NCBI GenBank assembly: GCA_030849465.1
Contig: JARVLF010000010.1
Location: 682,001 to 746,000, forward strand
Source: Moesziomyces globuligerus
Taxonomy: Eukaryota > Basidiomycota > Ustilaginomycetes > Ustilaginales > Ustilaginaceae
DNA length: 64,000 nt
Direction of reading: 5' to 3'
Below, in pieces: positions 38,574-50,155 of this stretch. Position 1 is the stretch's first letter. The number at the start of each line of letters is the position of its first letter. The notes beneath the pieces are model-generated. The model saw only the letters and a program-made list of their open reading frames with translations. It had not been told where the DNA came from and did not search any database. Both the position numbers and the translations under genes were made by a program.

Positions 38574-41189
38574 ATGAGTGGCCGTTCCTCTCCACGGTCA
38601 AGGCGGTCGCCGCTTCGGACGCTGGCAGCCCTTGTGCTCGCATCCATCGTCCTCCTCTTCGTCTTGGCTCCACGCGGCGCCCGCGCCTACGATGACGACG
38701 ACGACGACATCGACGACGAGTTCGACTCGGAACAAGGCGGTCCCAGCTTCGTCAAGAGTCCCGAGGCTATTCAGGCTCAAGCACACGCCGACTCGTCTCT
38801 GCTCTGGGGCAGCTACCGTCCGCAGATCTACTTTGGCCTGCGTCCTCGCCTGCCCGACTCGCTCCTCACCGGCCTCGCCTGGTTCGGCCTGCAGGACTAC
38901 AACGGCTTCCAGCACATCCGTCATCAGTGCAGCGATCAGGACGGCATGAAGGGCTTCACGTGGAAGTACCATGATGGTCGCCAGTTCGGCATCCAGGAGA
39001 TCAACGACAACGTCAACAACTACCGCCTCGAGACCAGCTTCCTCAAGGTCGACACGAACAACAAGAACGGCGGCAGCTGGGCAGCGCGCGTCTCGGGCAC
39101 CGTCATCGACCCGGCTCAGCCCGCTTCCCTCACCACCTTCTGGTACACCGCCATCGAGAGCTTCTCCAGCGTCCTCGGCCTCGACACGGACATGGAGCCA
39201 GGCAGCGGCATCGAGCGCGACGAGCCCGTCCGACTCGCGGGCTCGGTCCCCGGTCTTGGCGACTTTGTCTTGCGCATCGAAGAGCCCGATGCTGTCCACG
39301 GAAATGCCAATGCCAACGGCAACCGATTCGACGCCCAGCCCGGCGCTTCCGCCCAGGCGGGCGACTACGCCGACACCGCCGACAAGACGCACGTCTTTGG
39401 CAAGCGCATCCCCACCGAGTCCGTCTGGAAGGCCAAGGAGGTCATCCAGAACGACCTCATGCTCCACCTCCAGCAAGCCGCCCAGACGTTCGGCCGCGAC
39501 AACATGCCCGACCCCGCCCTCACGCTCCGCCTCTCGGACGAGGTCGCTCCCGCCTCGACGCTCTTTGCCGTCCAGAAGTCGTTCACGGGCAACTTTACCT
39601 TTGACGTCTTCTTCGACAGCGCCACCACGCCCAAGGGAGCGCTGCTCAGCTCGGCCGGGCTCACGCACGCGCTCGGCGCGGCGAGCCAGGCGTACGACCG
39701 ACGCTTCGACGCCACGCTCCGCCTCGCCGCCAAGGGCTACTCGCCGCAGCAGATCGAGTTCGCGCGCGACCTCACCTCGTCCATCACCGGCGGCATCGGC
39801 TTCTACCACGGCTCGGCCATCGTCGATCGCTCCTTCAGGCACGAGTACGATGCCGAGGTCGGCGCGGGCGTCTACGATCCCGAGGTGCACGGCCAGGCGG
39901 ATCCGCAGCTCACGCAGCCCGACCAGCTCTTCACCGCTACGCCGTGCCGCAACATCTTCCCGCGCGGCTTCTACTGGGACGAGGGCTTCCACCTCGCGCA
40001 CATCGGCGCGTGGGACAATGATCTCAGCCTCGACATCCTCCGCAGCTGGATCCGGCTCATCGACGACGATGGCTGGGTGGCGCGCGAGCAGATCTTGGGA
40101 GACGAGGCGAGGTCGCGTGTTCCCGATGGCTTCCAGACCCAGTATCCGCAGTACGGCAATCCGCCGACGCTGATCCTGGCCGTCAGCGCGTATGTTGATC
40201 GGCTGGTGGCGCGCATCGAGAAGCGCGGGCTGGATGCGGCGGCGCTAGCGCAGCAGGGGTCGTTGGCGGACTTTGAGGCGGTCGAGGATGCGCCGCTGTC
40301 CGGGAGGATGCTGGCCTCGGCGGCGTTGGGGCAGACGTTCCTGCGCGAGATCTACCCGAAGCTACGACGGCATTATCGGTGGTTCCGGCGCACGCAGCGC
40401 GGCGAGATTCGCGAGTGGGACCGCGAAGCGCGCTCCAAGACCGAGGCGTACCGGTGGCGAGGGAGGACCAAGGAGCATGTGTTGGCGAGTGGGCTGGACG
40501 ACTACCCGCGCGCGCCCGTGCCGCATACGGGCGAGCTGCACGTGGATCTGCATTCGTGGATGGGCTCCTTTGCCGAAATCATGGCCAAGATCGCGCGCGT
40601 GCTCGGGCGCGACGACGACGTGGACGAGTACGAGCGCCACTATGCAGACATTGTGGCCAACCTCGACGATCTGCACTGGAGCGAGCAGCACAAGATGTAC
40701 TGCGATGCGAGCGTGGATGAGCACGATCAGTCGTACCACGTCTGCCACGCCGGCTACGTCTCGCTCTTCCCGTTCATGCTCGAGCTCCTTCCGGCGGATT
40801 CCGATCATCTTGGCCATGTGTTGGATCTACTCGCGGACGAGGAGAGGTTGTGGTCTCCCTACGGAATTCGAAGTCTCAGTCCCAAGGACGAGTTCTTTGG
40901 CAAAGGCGACAACTACTGGAGAGGTCCCGTTTGGGTGCATATGAGCTACCTCAGCTTGAGGGCGCTCAGGAACAAGTACGCCACCACCTCGGGCCCTCAC
41001 CAGCAAAAGGCACAGCGCATCTACGATCAGCTCCGCACCAACGTCGTGGCAAACACGTTTGACCAGTACCGCAAGACGGGCTACGTCTTCGAACAGTACA
41101 ACCCCCACGACGGACACGGCCAGAGAGGATATCCCTTCACAGGATGGACAAGCACCGTCGCCCTCATGATGGCCGAACTCTTCCCCTGA
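38574..41189 (+). CDS. CWH41: Processing alpha-glucosidase I, GH63 (mannosyl-oligosaccharide glucosidase)
   Basis: A single exon of 871 residues. It is a type II ER membrane enzyme that removes the outermost alpha-1,2-glucose from the N-glycan precursor right after transfer to protein. A membrane anchor is at about 15-35 (LAALVLASIVLLFVLAP), followed by a luminal Asp-rich stretch (YDDDDDDIDDEFD). The GH63 N-domain starts near LLWGSYRPQIYFGLRPR. The catalytic domain has the family blocks NIFPRGFYWDEGFHL (Asp469 is the candidate acid), GWVAREQILGDEARSRVP, and DNYWRGPVWVHMSYL. The length matches fungal orthologues (about 800-870). The start is an ATG opening MSGRSSPRSR, with the anchor close behind. 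It converges with RAD14, 130 bp away. Yeast cwh41 mutants have cell wall beta-glucan defects. Confidence 0.95.
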   Translation: MSGRSSPRSRRSPLRTLAALVLASIVLLFVLAPRGARAYDDDDDDIDDEFDSEQGGPSFVKSPEAIQAQAHADSSLLWGSYRPQIYFGLRPRLPDSLLTGLAWFGLQDYNGFQHIRHQCSDQDGMKGFTWKYHDGRQFGIQEINDNVNNYRLETSFLKVDTNNKNGGSWAARVSGTVIDPAQPASLTTFWYTAIESFSSVLGLDTDMEPGSGIERDEPVRLAGSVPGLGDFVLRIEEPDAVHGNANANGNRFDAQPGASAQAGDYADTADKTHVFGKRIPTESVWKAKEVIQNDLMLHLQQAAQTFGRDNMPDPALTLRLSDEVAPASTLFAVQKSFTGNFTFDVFFDSATTPKGALLSSAGLTHALGAASQAYDRRFDATLRLAAKGYSPQQIEFARDLTSSITGGIGFYHGSAIVDRSFRHEYDAEVGAGVYDPEVHGQADPQLTQPDQLFTATPCRNIFPRGFYWDEGFHLAHIGAWDNDLSLDILRSWIRLIDDDGWVAREQILGDEARSRVPDGFQTQYPQYGNPPTLILAVSAYVDRLVARIEKRGLDAAALAQQGSLADFEAVEDAPLSGRMLASAALGQTFLREIYPKLRRHYRWFRRTQRGEIREWDREARSKTEAYRWRGRTKEHVLASGLDDYPRAPVPHTGELHVDLHSWMGSFAEIMAKIARVLGRDDDVDEYERHYADIVANLDDLHWSEQHKMYCDASVDEHDQSYHVCHAGYVSLFPFMLELLPADSDHLGHVLDLLADEERLWSPYGIRSLSPKDEFFGKGDNYWRGPVWVHMSYLSLRALRNKYATTSGPHQQKAQRIYDQLRTNVVANTFDQYRKTGYVFEQYNPHDGHGQRGYPFTGWTSTVALMMAELFP

Positions 41190-41318
41190 TCCCCCTCATA
41201 CAAAAGCAGTTCGAAGTGGTCTGCCCCCACATACACACGCTTGAAATGCGCTCCGTACAAATACAATTGACTATGCTATCCTTATCCGGGGCATGCGGAG
41301 CTCGGAGAGGGGGATGAA

Positions 41319-42377
41319 CTAAAAGACCTCGACTTCGACGGCGTATCCGCACTGGGTGCAGCGCTGTACGGCCTTGCCTCTGAGTTGGACCTCTTCCCAA
41401 TCGTGGACGTGCTCCTGGTCCTTTCTCTTCTGCCAGACGTTGTCTCTGGTCCTCTTTCGCAGATCCGCCAAGCCCTGCTGGAACTTCTTGCCTCTCTTCC
41501 TCGCCTTCTCCTCTTCCCTGCGCTCAAACTCCCGGTCCAGGCCCTCCTCTGACCCCCACTTTCCGGGGCCAAAGGCGAATTCTTCGACCTGCTTGCGGCA
41601 GAAGAGCATCATATTGGAGTAGGTCGCCTTGTGCGGGTTGGCCTTGAGGAGGTGCGGGAGGAGTTCCTCGTCCCTGAGTTCGGCGTCGGTGAGCAGGTAG
41701 TCCTCCTTGACCTCGGTCTTTGTGAGCAGCGAGTAGAGCTCGGGCTTTTCGCGCTCGCAGCGCTTGCAGACGAGGATGCCAAACACGCGCTGGAACGGGT
41801 TGTCGACGATCTCGGGGCTGGCGCACGATTCGCACTTGGGTCGCTGCTGCAGATCCAACGAGATGCCCGGTTCGGCGTAGTCGCGCAGACGCTGCCGCTC
41901 GCGCTCCTTCTGCTTGCGCAGATCCTCGATCGTCTTGCTCGACGTCGCCGGATCGTCGTCATCGATGAGGAATCCACCCTTGCTGTTGTGCAGCTTCGAG
42001 AGGTCGAACTCGATGTAGTCGCCCAGCGACTTGTCGCGCTGCAGCGGCATCTCGCCGTCGGGCTTGCGCGCGCGCGCGACGTTGCCCTTGCTCCCGATGA
42101 CGCGCAGCTCGCCCGGCTCGAGCTGCGCATTCCGACTCGTCGACGGCACCGAGCCCAGATTGGCATTGGGGCCGATCGAGGGCGCCGCAGCGTTCGAAGC
42201 CGGGGCTTGCGCTGGCGCGGCCGGTTTACTGGGGAGGGTGGAGCGGGGTTTGCGCGCCCGCGCCTGCAGACGCAGTCGGGCTTTGGCACGGAACCGGTTC
42301 TCCTGGATCGCCCATGCGCGGTCGGACGCATCCATGTCGTCGAGAGTCATGGCCGAGCTCGAAGCCACAGCCGCCAT
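41319..42377 (-). CDS. RAD14: DNA repair protein RAD14 (XPA homologue)
   Basis: A single exon of 352 residues. It acts in nucleotide excision repair, binding damaged DNA and organising the incision complex. The first ~175 residues are low complexity with a basic N-terminal helix (RFRAKARLRLQARARK). The C4 zinc finger is at 182-207: Cys182/Cys185 and Cys204/Cys207 (CESC then CKRC). The XPA C-terminal domain follows, with KTEVKEDYLLTDAELRDEE and NPHKATYSNMMLFCRKQVEEFA, the expected DNA-binding blocks. The tail ends CTQCGYAVEVEVF, a second Cys pair of uncertain role. I chose the ATG at 42377 (MAAVASSS). Upstream in-frame codons to 42596 are unlike the family and lie in the promoter region. Its promoter is next to the SEC16 leader. 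Confidence 0.93.
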   Translation of the reverse strand: MAAVASSSAMTLDDMDASDRAWAIQENRFRAKARLRLQARARKPRSTLPSKPAAPAQAPASNAAAPSIGPNANLGSVPSTSRNAQLEPGELRVIGSKGNVARARKPDGEMPLQRDKSLGDYIEFDLSKLHNSKGGFLIDDDDPATSSKTIEDLRKQKERERQRLRDYAEPGISLDLQQRPKCESCASPEIVDNPFQRVFGILVCKRCEREKPELYSLLTKTEVKEDYLLTDAELRDEELLPHLLKANPHKATYSNMMLFCRKQVEEFAFGPGKWGSEEGLDREFERREEEKARKRGKKFQQGLADLRKRTRDNVWQKRKDQEHVHDWEEVQLRGKAVQRCTQCGYAVEVEVF

Positions 42378-43242
42378 GGCGGGAGAGCTCAAGACATGCA
42401 AGAGTGGTGGTGGAATGGTGGCGAGGAGCCTCGCCGCAGAAAGCTGCAGCAAGCCCTCCCAAAGTGGAGGCTGAGTTGGATGAGTCTTGCAACGGCAAAA
42501 AGATGTGATCATAAAGGAGCTAACAACTAAGAGAATTGTCTCTGCGAACTGCCTCAGCTCTAGCCAACGCCGTTTTGTTTGATTAAAGCGACGCACAAGT
42601 CTTTCTTGCTAGAATGCATCGCTCTGAGAAGGCATTGCAGTCAGGCAGAGAGAGACCTCAGAGCGTTGGACTGCGGCTCGAAGCTGAAAGCGCTGATGAA
42701 GGCGCAGGGGCTCGGAACCGTGAGGCCCGATTGCCATGTCGAAGCGAGAGGGGCCAAAAAGGGCAGAAACTCGGCAGCTCGGCCAGGTGCAGCGGTGGAA
42801 GCTCGACGCACCGCGTTGCGCTGGAAGCCGCCTTCTGGCCAAGCTCGACGTGGCCCGAGTGTTGCAACAGAGGTTGGAGACGAGAAGCCGGGCAGTCACA
42901 CACACACACACACACAGGCGCTGAGCCGGTCCAAATTGGCCAAGTTGGCAACTGTGAGACCGACGTGCATTGAATCCCTTCGACCAACCAACGGCCCCTC
43001 CGCAGGCACCGCAAGCACCGCGAGCACGGCACATCCGAGCACCACCACTGGCTGGCCTTTGCGCTTCCCTCGACCAACTCACAGCAGCGAGCGACGAGCA
43101 ACGAGCACTGAGCGACTCGGCTGGCTACCCACGACGAGCATTCGCATGGTCCGGTCAGGCTGACGACGACGACGACTCGAATCCCGCCCCTGCTTATCCG
43201 AACTCGGTTCTGCCCGCATCGCTCGGCGGCTCCACCATCACC
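42378..43242. other. Divergent promoter and SEC16 leader
   Basis: About 860 bases between RAD14 and the SEC16 start. It contains a (CA)10 microsatellite. An open frame continues upstream of the SEC16 ATG to a TTG at 42970. It includes [11 protein letters not shown] and a run of Asp residues, so an upstream SEC16 exon with an unseen intron is possible, but no donor-acceptor pair could be fixed. Confidence 0.45.
42897..42916. repeat. (CA)n microsatellite, 10 units
   Basis: Twenty bases of perfect CA repeat, about 330 bp upstream of the chosen SEC16 start. Confidence 0.95.
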
Positions 43243-46200
43243 ATGAGCAGCAGCCCACCGCCCGCATCGGACACCCCGTCCACAGCGCCCGCATCAGCGT
43301 TAGCGCCCTCACCAGCGCCCGCACCAGCGCTAGCTTCGGCTGATCCGGTGGCGGATGCCGAGGATGCTGCAGCTGGCCACGACGGTGCGGATCCTGCAAC
43401 ATTGCAACCACCATCCCAAGCTCAGGGCTTCAAGAGGGGCCATGCACCCAAGCCTAGCGTCGGCATCGCCGCTTCGCTCTTCGGCTCTTCCGGCGACGAC
43501 GATCCGTTCTCCAGCATCGCTGCTTCCAACGGCGCCTCCTCCCTCTCCCAGCTCACCGAGCACGACGAGGAGGAACAAGCTGCAGATCTCTTCGGCTCCT
43601 CCTCCAACACCACCGCCTTTGCCGCGGATCAAGCTACCACGTCCGATTCTGCCGCCGCCGACGATCCTGTAGCCTCCTTATTCTCGGCTGCCGAGCCTGC
43701 CCCACCGCAGCCAGCCGTCGAGGGTCTCACCGTGCCCGGAGCCGATGGCAAGGCAAGCGGGCCATCGTCCGGTCCGGCTTCGCCAGGCGGCCTCTTTGCC
43801 GATTCGAGCTACCAGGACGACTGGCTCGCCTCCACCACCGACCAGGGCCAGGCCAACGCGCTCAACGCCGACCAGCCCGCAGACGCCTTTGCTGCCACTG
43901 ACGGCGGCCAGGGCTCGCTCTCCTGGCTAAACCACCAAGACTCCCAGTCAGCGGCGCCACAAGACCAGCAGTACGATGCCTACGGTCGTCCCATCGGCCA
44001 GCCTCACGACGGCGCAGCTTACGATCAGCAGAGCTACGATCAACAGTCATACGGATACGAGCAACAGCAAGGCTACGATGCCCAAGCAGCCGACTACAAC
44101 GCCCAGCAAGCGTACGACTACCAGCAGGCGACGAATGGCGAGCAGGCGTATGCTCAGCAGGGCTACGGAGAGCACCCATACGACCAGCACGGCTACGATG
44201 CCCAGGCATATGACCAGCAGGCGTACACCCAACAAGGCTACGAGCAGCAGAGCTACGATCAGCAGGGCTACAATCAGCAGGGCTACAATCAACAGGGCTA
44301 CGATCAACAGAGCTACGATCAACAGGCTTACGCGCAGCACGGCTACGATAGCAACACGTACGCCAACCAGCCGGCAGCGGATCCCTACGCTTCTAATCCC
44401 AGCGGTGCTGACTCGGCAGCGCAGGCTTACGACCCCAACGCATATGCGACCAACCAGCACCCTCAGCACACCGCCACGTATGCCCCGCAAACCAGCGCCA
44501 GGTACGCCGACCAGGCCTACGGCCAAGCCCAAGGCTACGACCAGCAGGTGCACAACTACGACCAGCAGACTCAGAGCTTCGATCAGCCACACACCTATGA
44601 TCAGCAGGCGCAGAGCTACGACTCGAATCAGACCTACGCTGCCTCGGCCTACGCTGTTCACAGCGCCGAGGACTCCTATGGTGCCGCCAACAACGCTTCC
44701 GAAGCAGCATCGTATCCTGCTCACGCGCCCAACGAACCTGCATCCCAAGGCACAGCCGAACAGCCGTCCAGCTCGGACGCATACTCGTACGATCCGTACG
44801 CTCCGCAGCAGCCGCAGCAATCTCAGCAAGCAGAGTTCCAGGCCGATCAGCAAAGCTGGTCGCATCAGGGCTACGGCGACGGCTCGCAAGCTGGATTGTC
44901 GTCCACGCACGACTATAGCATCCAGGCTTACGCACGCGCCCCTAGCCCGTACGATCCACCTGCAGCCACCTCGCCCAGCCTCGACGCTGGTAACCAGTAC
45001 GCCGCCCAACCTGCCTCGCTTCCACCGCCGCCCAAGGGTCCGCCCAAGGGGCCGCCGCGAGGTCCGCCCAGAGGTCCGTCGCGCACCTCGTCGCGCAACA
45101 CACAGTCCGCTTCTCCAGCTGTAGACGCTGCGCCACCGCGCGCACATGCACAGGCCGTCTCGCTGGAGCAAGAGTCGCAAGAGGCCGCTTGGCCCAACGA
45201 CTCTGCTGCGCCGCAGAGCCACTCTCAGGACCAGGATCAGGTCGCAGCTACGCCGCCGCCTACCTACAAGCGTCCCACGTCCGCCTGGGTCGATTCGCTC
45301 GAACAGGCCGCGGCCACCCCGCCGCCTTCGTCCGGAGACGACTCGCTCCCCACCCTCACCGTCACCGACGAGTCGGGCGGTGGCCAGGACGGCGGTTATC
45401 AGGACCAGCAAGACGGCCTGCATGACGCCGTCCAAGCCTTCGACCAGCTCGACCTTGGCCAGGATCAGCACGACCACCTCGGTCAGAGCGCTGGCCACGC
45501 GTCGCAGACGGATGCTTACGGTGCGCAGAACGGCGCCGCGGACGAAGTCGATCCCGAGGCCAATGGTACGGAAGAGCAGGGCGCAGACTGGAACGGCTAC
45601 GCCGAGAGCGATCCGTCACCTTCGGCCGCGATCTACGATCCTTATGCTCCATCGGCAGCGCACGCAGGATACGACGCTTACAATGCCGGCAACACCAACG
45701 CTTCGCACGATGCCGAGGCTGGCGCCGAGATCGGTGCCGATGCCGCTGGCAGTGGGCACGCGTTTGCATCGCCGCTCGGATTCGCGGAGGAGGACAACAA
45801 CGCTCGAACTCCCTTGGCTTCGCGAGGCGAGAGCGGGAGCTGGCTCGATCCAGCTTCGTCGGACTACGCCACCGAGCGTGGTCCGGGCACCTACGGTCCT
45901 GACGCCGACTCCGAAGTCTATGCCTCGGATGCGCCCGCCGCTGCGGATCCGTACTCGAGCTACTCGCCGTACGGTCCAGCGGCTGCGCAAGACCCAGCTG
46001 CTGATCCGTACGCCGCCAGCGGCATCCAGCCTGCTGCGCAGGGTGCGAGCCAACCGGATGCCGAGGATGCGTACGCTCCGGATGGCCAGGATCGCGACAC
46101 GCCTGCTGAATCGGGCTACTTCCAACCCGGAGAGCGCGCCTCTTCGCCGCAGCAGTACGCCTACGGCAGCACGTACGGCATGCCCCCGTCGCCCTACGAT

Positions 46201-49200
46201 CCGCACGACCAGTACGGCTCCAGCGCTGCCAACGCCGACCAGGCCGCCCGCAGCGTCGCCAGCGAGACGCGGTCGCAAACAGCGTCCGAGGCCAGTGCCG
46301 ACATGCTGCAGACGATGCGTGGCGCCACCATCCCCATCGCCAGCTTTGGCATCGGCGGCAAGCTCGTGAGCTACTTCCCGACGTCGCGCGGCACAGCCGC
46401 GGATGGCGATGCCAATGCCAGCGGCAACGCCAGCGTCTACGGCTCCTACTCGTACAATGCCTCTAGCTACCCGACGGCCGTCAACATCCGTGCCTTATCG
46501 TCGCTCGTGCCGTCGTCGGCATACGCCTCGGCGTTCGATCCGCTCACCTTCCCGGGTCCCGTCTTTGAGGGCGCTGCGGGCACGACGGCGCTGTCGCGGG
46601 CCACGGGCGGCGCGTCGGCGGCCAAGAGCAAGAAGACCGCATTGCTCAAGCATCTAGACGAGCGCGTCCAGGAGCTCACCGCCGGCGTGGGCTATCTGCG
46701 CCGACGACCGTCGTTCTCGGGCTCGGCCACCGGATCGGGCCGAGGCGTGCCGGAGCAGGACGGCGAGGTGGAGGCGCGCCGCACCGAGGACAAGATCCTG
46801 TTGCTGCGCCTGCTCAAGCTGCTCGTCGAGAATGATGGCCAGACGAGCTCGGCTGCCTTCGAACAGGGCGTCCGCTCGCTCATCGTGCCGGCAGATGCAC
46901 AGGACTCGGCGGCCGCCAGCGGCTTTGCGCTGTCTGTGGCGGGCGAATCGTCGACGGACGAGGCAGAGGGCAGTGTGGTGACCTCGCACGAGCTGCGTAC
47001 GGGCTTCTTATCCAAGCTGCAGGCGATGCTGCTGCGTGGAGACCGACGCGAGGCGGTCGAGTATGCCGTGTCGCACAAGATGTGGGCGCACGCCATGACC
47101 ATCGCTAGCTGCGTCGACAAGGAGTGCTGGAAGCAGGTGGTGAGCGACTTTATCGAGCACGAGGTCGGCGCCGCCGAGACGGCGCTCGCCGGCCAAGGCC
47201 GTGGCGACCTGCAAGGGCTCAAGGTGGCCTACAATGTCTTTTCGGGCCAGGAGGCGGTGTCGATCTTCGACCTCTTCCGCACCAAGACGCAGCTGGCTCC
47301 GATGGGCGGCCTGCAGCCACCCTCGACGGCCGAGACGGGCGCAGCCGCGTCCGCCTCGCTGCCGAGCTGGAAGGAGGCGGCGGCGATCGTGGCGAGCAAC
47401 CGCAGCGCGAGCGACTCGGCCGCGCTGACGGCCATCGGAGACGGCCTGTGCACGCGCGGCCTGCTGGAGGCGGCGCACTTCTGCTACTTGCTCTCGCCAC
47501 AGACGTCGCCGATGGGCGGCGCCGACACGGCCGGTGCGCGCTTCGCGCTGCTGGGCCAGAACAATCCCAAGGCATCGGCGGCGTTTGTACAGGATCTGGA
47601 CGGCATTCTGATGACCGAAGTGCTCGAGTTCGCCCAGAGCCTCGTGCCGGCGGTCAAGGGCCAGGAGCCGTTTGCGGGCATTGCGCATCTGCAGGCGTAC
47701 AAGCTGGTGCATGCGCACCAGCTGGCGGATCTCGGCGAGGTCGTGCGTGCGCAGAAGTACTGCGAGGCGATCGCGCAGTGTCTCAAGCAGACGAAGCAGT
47801 CGCCGTACCTGCACTCGACGCTGCTGGCGCAGTCGAAGCAGCTGTCGGATCGACTGGTCGGTGCGCCGCAGGCCGGACCCGGCGGCAACTGGATGACGCG
47901 CAAGATGCAGCGCCCCACGCTCGACGGCGTGTGGGGCGCGCTCGAGGGCCGCTTCACCAAGTTCATCGCGGGCGAGGAGGGAGGCGTGGAGGCCGAGTCG
48001 CCCAACAAGAACAGCAAGGGCTCGGTCTCGTCGAGCGTGGGGCCGTTCTCTCACTACAGCGCGATCACGCCCGATGCGGCGTCGGGCGGCATGACGCGCC
48101 AGCAGTCGTTCGCCGAGCTGCACACGGGCTCGCCGAGCATGCCGTCGTCGCGCGCCGGCTCGGCGATGGACTTCCGCAACGCCACCAAGCGCGCTGCGTC
48201 GCCCAAGCACCGTGCGTCGTCGGCGCTGTCCATGCGCCCGCTCAACCAGGATGCGCAGGGCGACTGGCAGGCGCGCGGCGCGCTCAGCGGCAACGGATAC
48301 GAGTCGGCGAGCAACTACGGCGAGAGCGTCAGATCGAGCTCCGAGGCGCAGCAAGGCGCGTACGGCTACGGCGCCGGGTTGCAGCCTGGCTCGGGCTTCG
48401 GACACGGGCAGCAGGTGTCCGAGTTCTCGACAACCTCGTCGACGTACGGCGGAGCGGCCGAGACGAGCTTCACGTCCGAGACCGCGCCGTGGCCGGGCAG
48501 CAGCGGCCCAGGCGGGAGCTCGGGACGACCCAGCACGGATGCGGCCCACCCGAGCGTCGGCTCGGAGGGCGGATACGGAGGCTACGGCGACTACAGCAGC
48601 GGCTACGGTGGCTACGGCGGCGGCTCGGGCTACGGCGGATACGGTGGATCGCAGGCGGAGGAGGGCGGGGCTGCGGACGAGCAGGGCGATGCGAGCGGCT
48701 TTTCGGCGCCGGGCCAGGCTCCGTTCTACGGCTACGACCCGCACGGCGCGCAGAAGCCGCAGTTCGTTAGCAACGTCGATGGCGGCGCTGCGCTCGAGGG
48801 CGGCGACGAGGGCGGCTTCGTGTCGCCGTTTGATGCGCTCTCGTCCAACAGCCGCACGCCGCAGCCGCAAGCCAACAAGTACGCGCCGTCGTACGGCCGC
48901 GACGCGTCGGCGGAGCAAGAGGACATGGACGATGACGACGACCTGGGCCTGGGCAACTCGAGCTCGCGCGCGCGCGGCAGCGAAGCGGGAGCCGAAGGCG
49001 GCGATGCGTCGCGCCAGGAGAGCACGTCGAACGGCGGAGCGGCGGGCAAGGAGGAGGCTGCGAAGAAGGACGAGGCCGGAGGGGCGGGAGGAGCAGACGA
49101 GAAGCGGCAGGAGCTGAAGCCGTCTGCGTCGTGGTTCGGGCGGCTGTGGGGGCGAAGTCCGTCGACGGACAGCGCGGCACAGGCGGCGCAGGCCAAGGCG

Positions 49201-49704
49201 AAGAAGGCGCATCTGGGCGAGGAGACGAGCTTCGTGTACGACAAGGAGCTCAAGCGGTGGGTCAACCGCAAGGCGGGCGAGAGCGCGAGTGCGGCGAGCA
49301 CGCCGCCGCCGCCACCGCCGCCGGCGAGGGCGCAGACGGCGAGTCCGGCGAGCCAGCCGGACCGCAGTGCGGGCGCGTCGAGCGCGCCGCCGATGCGTGG
49401 GCCGCCGTCGGGCCTCGCGATGGGCAGGGCCACGCCGCCGATCAGCGAAGGCAGGGACGAGGGCAGCTCCGGGCTCGCGCCGAGCAGGGGCCCGCCCGGC
49501 ATGGGCAGCCTGACCAGGGCAAGGAGCAACCTCGCGGATCACTCGATGCCCGCGGCTGCGCAGCCGCCCATGGGAGCGGCCAGAGGCTCCGGCAGCTCGA
49601 CGCCGGCCGGGCTCGCATCGCCGCCGCCCCCGCCACCGGGAGGGTCGAGGACGGGAACGGTCAAGAAGAGGCCCATCAAGAGCCGATATGTCGTCGTCGA
49701 CTGA
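43243..49704 (+). CDS. SEC16: COPII coat assembly factor SEC16
   Basis: A single exon of 2153 residues from the first in-frame ATG. Sec16 is a peripheral ER protein that marks ER exit sites and recruits Sec23/24 and Sec13/31. The N-terminal half is disordered: Ala/Asp/Gln-rich, with many YDQQ and YNQQ repeats (about 260-368) and Pro-rich stretches. The conserved central domain that binds Sec13 (ACE1 fold) is at about 1030-1575, including [11 protein letters not shown], the helical [33 protein letters not shown] and VAYNVFSGQ. Then comes a Tyr/Gly-rich region ([15 protein letters not shown]), then [14 protein letters not shown], a short conserved block that binds Sec23 in homologues, and finally a Pro-rich, basic C-terminus. 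The frame is open 273 nt upstream to a TTG, so the true start may lie further 5' or in an upstream exon. Confidence 0.92.
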   Translation: MSSSPPPASDTPSTAPASALAPSPAPAPALASADPVADAEDAAAGHDGADPATLQPPSQAQGFKRGHAPKPSVGIAASLFGSSGDDDPFSSIAASNGASSLSQLTEHDEEEQAADLFGSSSNTTAFAADQATTSDSAAADDPVASLFSAAEPAPPQPAVEGLTVPGADGKASGPSSGPASPGGLFADSSYQDDWLASTTDQGQANALNADQPADAFAATDGGQGSLSWLNHQDSQSAAPQDQQYDAYGRPIGQPHDGAAYDQQSYDQQSYGYEQQQGYDAQAADYNAQQAYDYQQATNGEQAYAQQGYGEHPYDQHGYDAQAYDQQAYTQQGYEQQSYDQQGYNQQGYNQQGYDQQSYDQQAYAQHGYDSNTYANQPAADPYASNPSGADSAAQAYDPNAYATNQHPQHTATYAPQTSARYADQAYGQAQGYDQQVHNYDQQTQSFDQPHTYDQQAQSYDSNQTYAASAYAVHSAEDSYGAANNASEAASYPAHAPNEPASQGTAEQPSSSDAYSYDPYAPQQPQQSQQAEFQADQQSWSHQGYGDGSQAGLSSTHDYSIQAYARAPSPYDPPAATSPSLDAGNQYAAQPASLPPPPKGPPKGPPRGPPRGPSRTSSRNTQSASPAVDAAPPRAHAQAVSLEQESQEAAWPNDSAAPQSHSQDQDQVAATPPPTYKRPTSAWVDSLEQAAATPPPSSGDDSLPTLTVTDESGGGQDGGYQDQQDGLHDAVQAFDQLDLGQDQHDHLGQSAGHASQTDAYGAQNGAADEVDPEANGTEEQGADWNGYAESDPSPSAAIYDPYAPSAAHAGYDAYNAGNTNASHDAEAGAEIGADAAGSGHAFASPLGFAEEDNNARTPLASRGESGSWLDPASSDYATERGPGTYGPDADSEVYASDAPAAADPYSSYSPYGPAAAQDPAADPYAASGIQPAAQGASQPDAEDAYAPDGQDRDTPAESGYFQPGERASSPQQYAYGSTYGMPPSPYDPHDQYGSSAANADQAARSVASETRSQTASEASADMLQTMRGATIPIASFGIGGKLVSYFPTSRGTAADGDANASGNASVYGSYSYNASSYPTAVNIRALSSLVPSSAYASAFDPLTFPGPVFEGAAGTTALSRATGGASAAKSKKTALLKHLDERVQELTAGVGYLRRRPSFSGSATGSGRGVPEQDGEVEARRTEDKILLLRLLKLLVENDGQTSSAAFEQGVRSLIVPADAQDSAAASGFALSVAGESSTDEAEGSVVTSHELRTGFLSKLQAMLLRGDRREAVEYAVSHKMWAHAMTIASCVDKECWKQVVSDFIEHEVGAAETALAGQGRGDLQGLKVAYNVFSGQEAVSIFDLFRTKTQLAPMGGLQPPSTAETGAAASASLPSWKEAAAIVASNRSASDSAALTAIGDGLCTRGLLEAAHFCYLLSPQTSPMGGADTAGARFALLGQNNPKASAAFVQDLDGILMTEVLEFAQSLVPAVKGQEPFAGIAHLQAYKLVHAHQLADLGEVVRAQKYCEAIAQCLKQTKQSPYLHSTLLAQSKQLSDRLVGAPQAGPGGNWMTRKMQRPTLDGVWGALEGRFTKFIAGEEGGVEAESPNKNSKGSVSSSVGPFSHYSAITPDAASGGMTRQQSFAELHTGSPSMPSSRAGSAMDFRNATKRAASPKHRASSALSMRPLNQDAQGDWQARGALSGNGYESASNYGESVRSSSEAQQGAYGYGAGLQPGSGFGHGQQVSEFSTTSSTYGGAAETSFTSETAPWPGSSGPGGSSGRPSTDAAHPSVGSEGGYGGYGDYSSGYGGYGGGSGYGGYGGSQAEEGGAADEQGDASGFSAPGQAPFYGYDPHGAQKPQFVSNVDGGAALEGGDEGGFVSPFDALSSNSRTPQPQANKYAPSYGRDASAEQEDMDDDDDLGLGNSSSRARGSEAGAEGGDASRQESTSNGGAAGKEEAAKKDEAGGAGGADEKRQELKPSASWFGRLWGRSPSTDSAAQAAQAKAKKAHLGEETSFVYDKELKRWVNRKAGESASAASTPPPPPPPARAQTASPASQPDRSAGASSAPPMRGPPSGLAMGRATPPISEGRDEGSSGLAPSRGPPGMGSLTRARSNLADHSMPAAAQPPMGAARGSGSSTPAGLASPPPPPPGGSRTGTVKKRPIKSRYVVVD
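44020..44345 (+). repeat. 12-15-bp degenerate tandem repeat encoding YDQQ/YNQQ units in SEC16
   Basis: Units such as gctacaatcagcag and gctacgatcaacag recur through this stretch, encoding (S/A/G)Y(D/N)QQ. The array gives SEC16 a Tyr/Gln-rich, prion-like segment. Copy number differs locally (about 20 units), and the codons vary between CAA and CAG. Confidence 0.8.
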
Positions 49705-50155
49705 GGACAGAGGCGTGCTCATGTTTCGCATGCATGGAATTCCGAACGTGTATCGTTGTGACCGAGACGAGATAGAGGCGATGATCGTGGGCGATTGTGT
49801 GTGTGGCATGGTGTTTGTTGGGTGAGGGCGAGGCGGATTCACGATCCAGGGTCCGGCCTTGCTCCACACCGATGGCGGGTGAAAGTGACTGCTGAGGTGC
49901 TGCTGCCCTATCACGCGGGCGAGGGCGAGTAGCCTCTGGATTGAAATTCAGAGGCTCGCCATGCATGCGTGCAGCTGATGCATTTTCGGCGCTCCACTCG
50001 AAAGGGGCGGCGGCTCAGCACAGCACCCGCAGCCTATCGTGCACCTTGACGCACGCACACCACCCATCTTGAGCCATCGGACCTCGCGCCTCAATCCGCA
50101 GCGCCATCACCCACACACGCACAGGAGAACCTCGACGGGATCGGTAGCACAGACG
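49705..50155. other. Spacer between SEC16 and RMD5
   Basis: About 450 bases that should hold the SEC16 terminator and the RMD5 promoter. An ORF (ATG 50039) runs in frame into RMD5, but its 39 extra residues are not family-like. Nothing else was recognised. Confidence 0.45.

Noticed and set aside
47008..49914. A 968-codon minus-strand ORF opposite SEC16
   Set aside because: An Arg- and Ala-rich antisense frame produced by GC-rich codons of SEC16; no recognisable domain.
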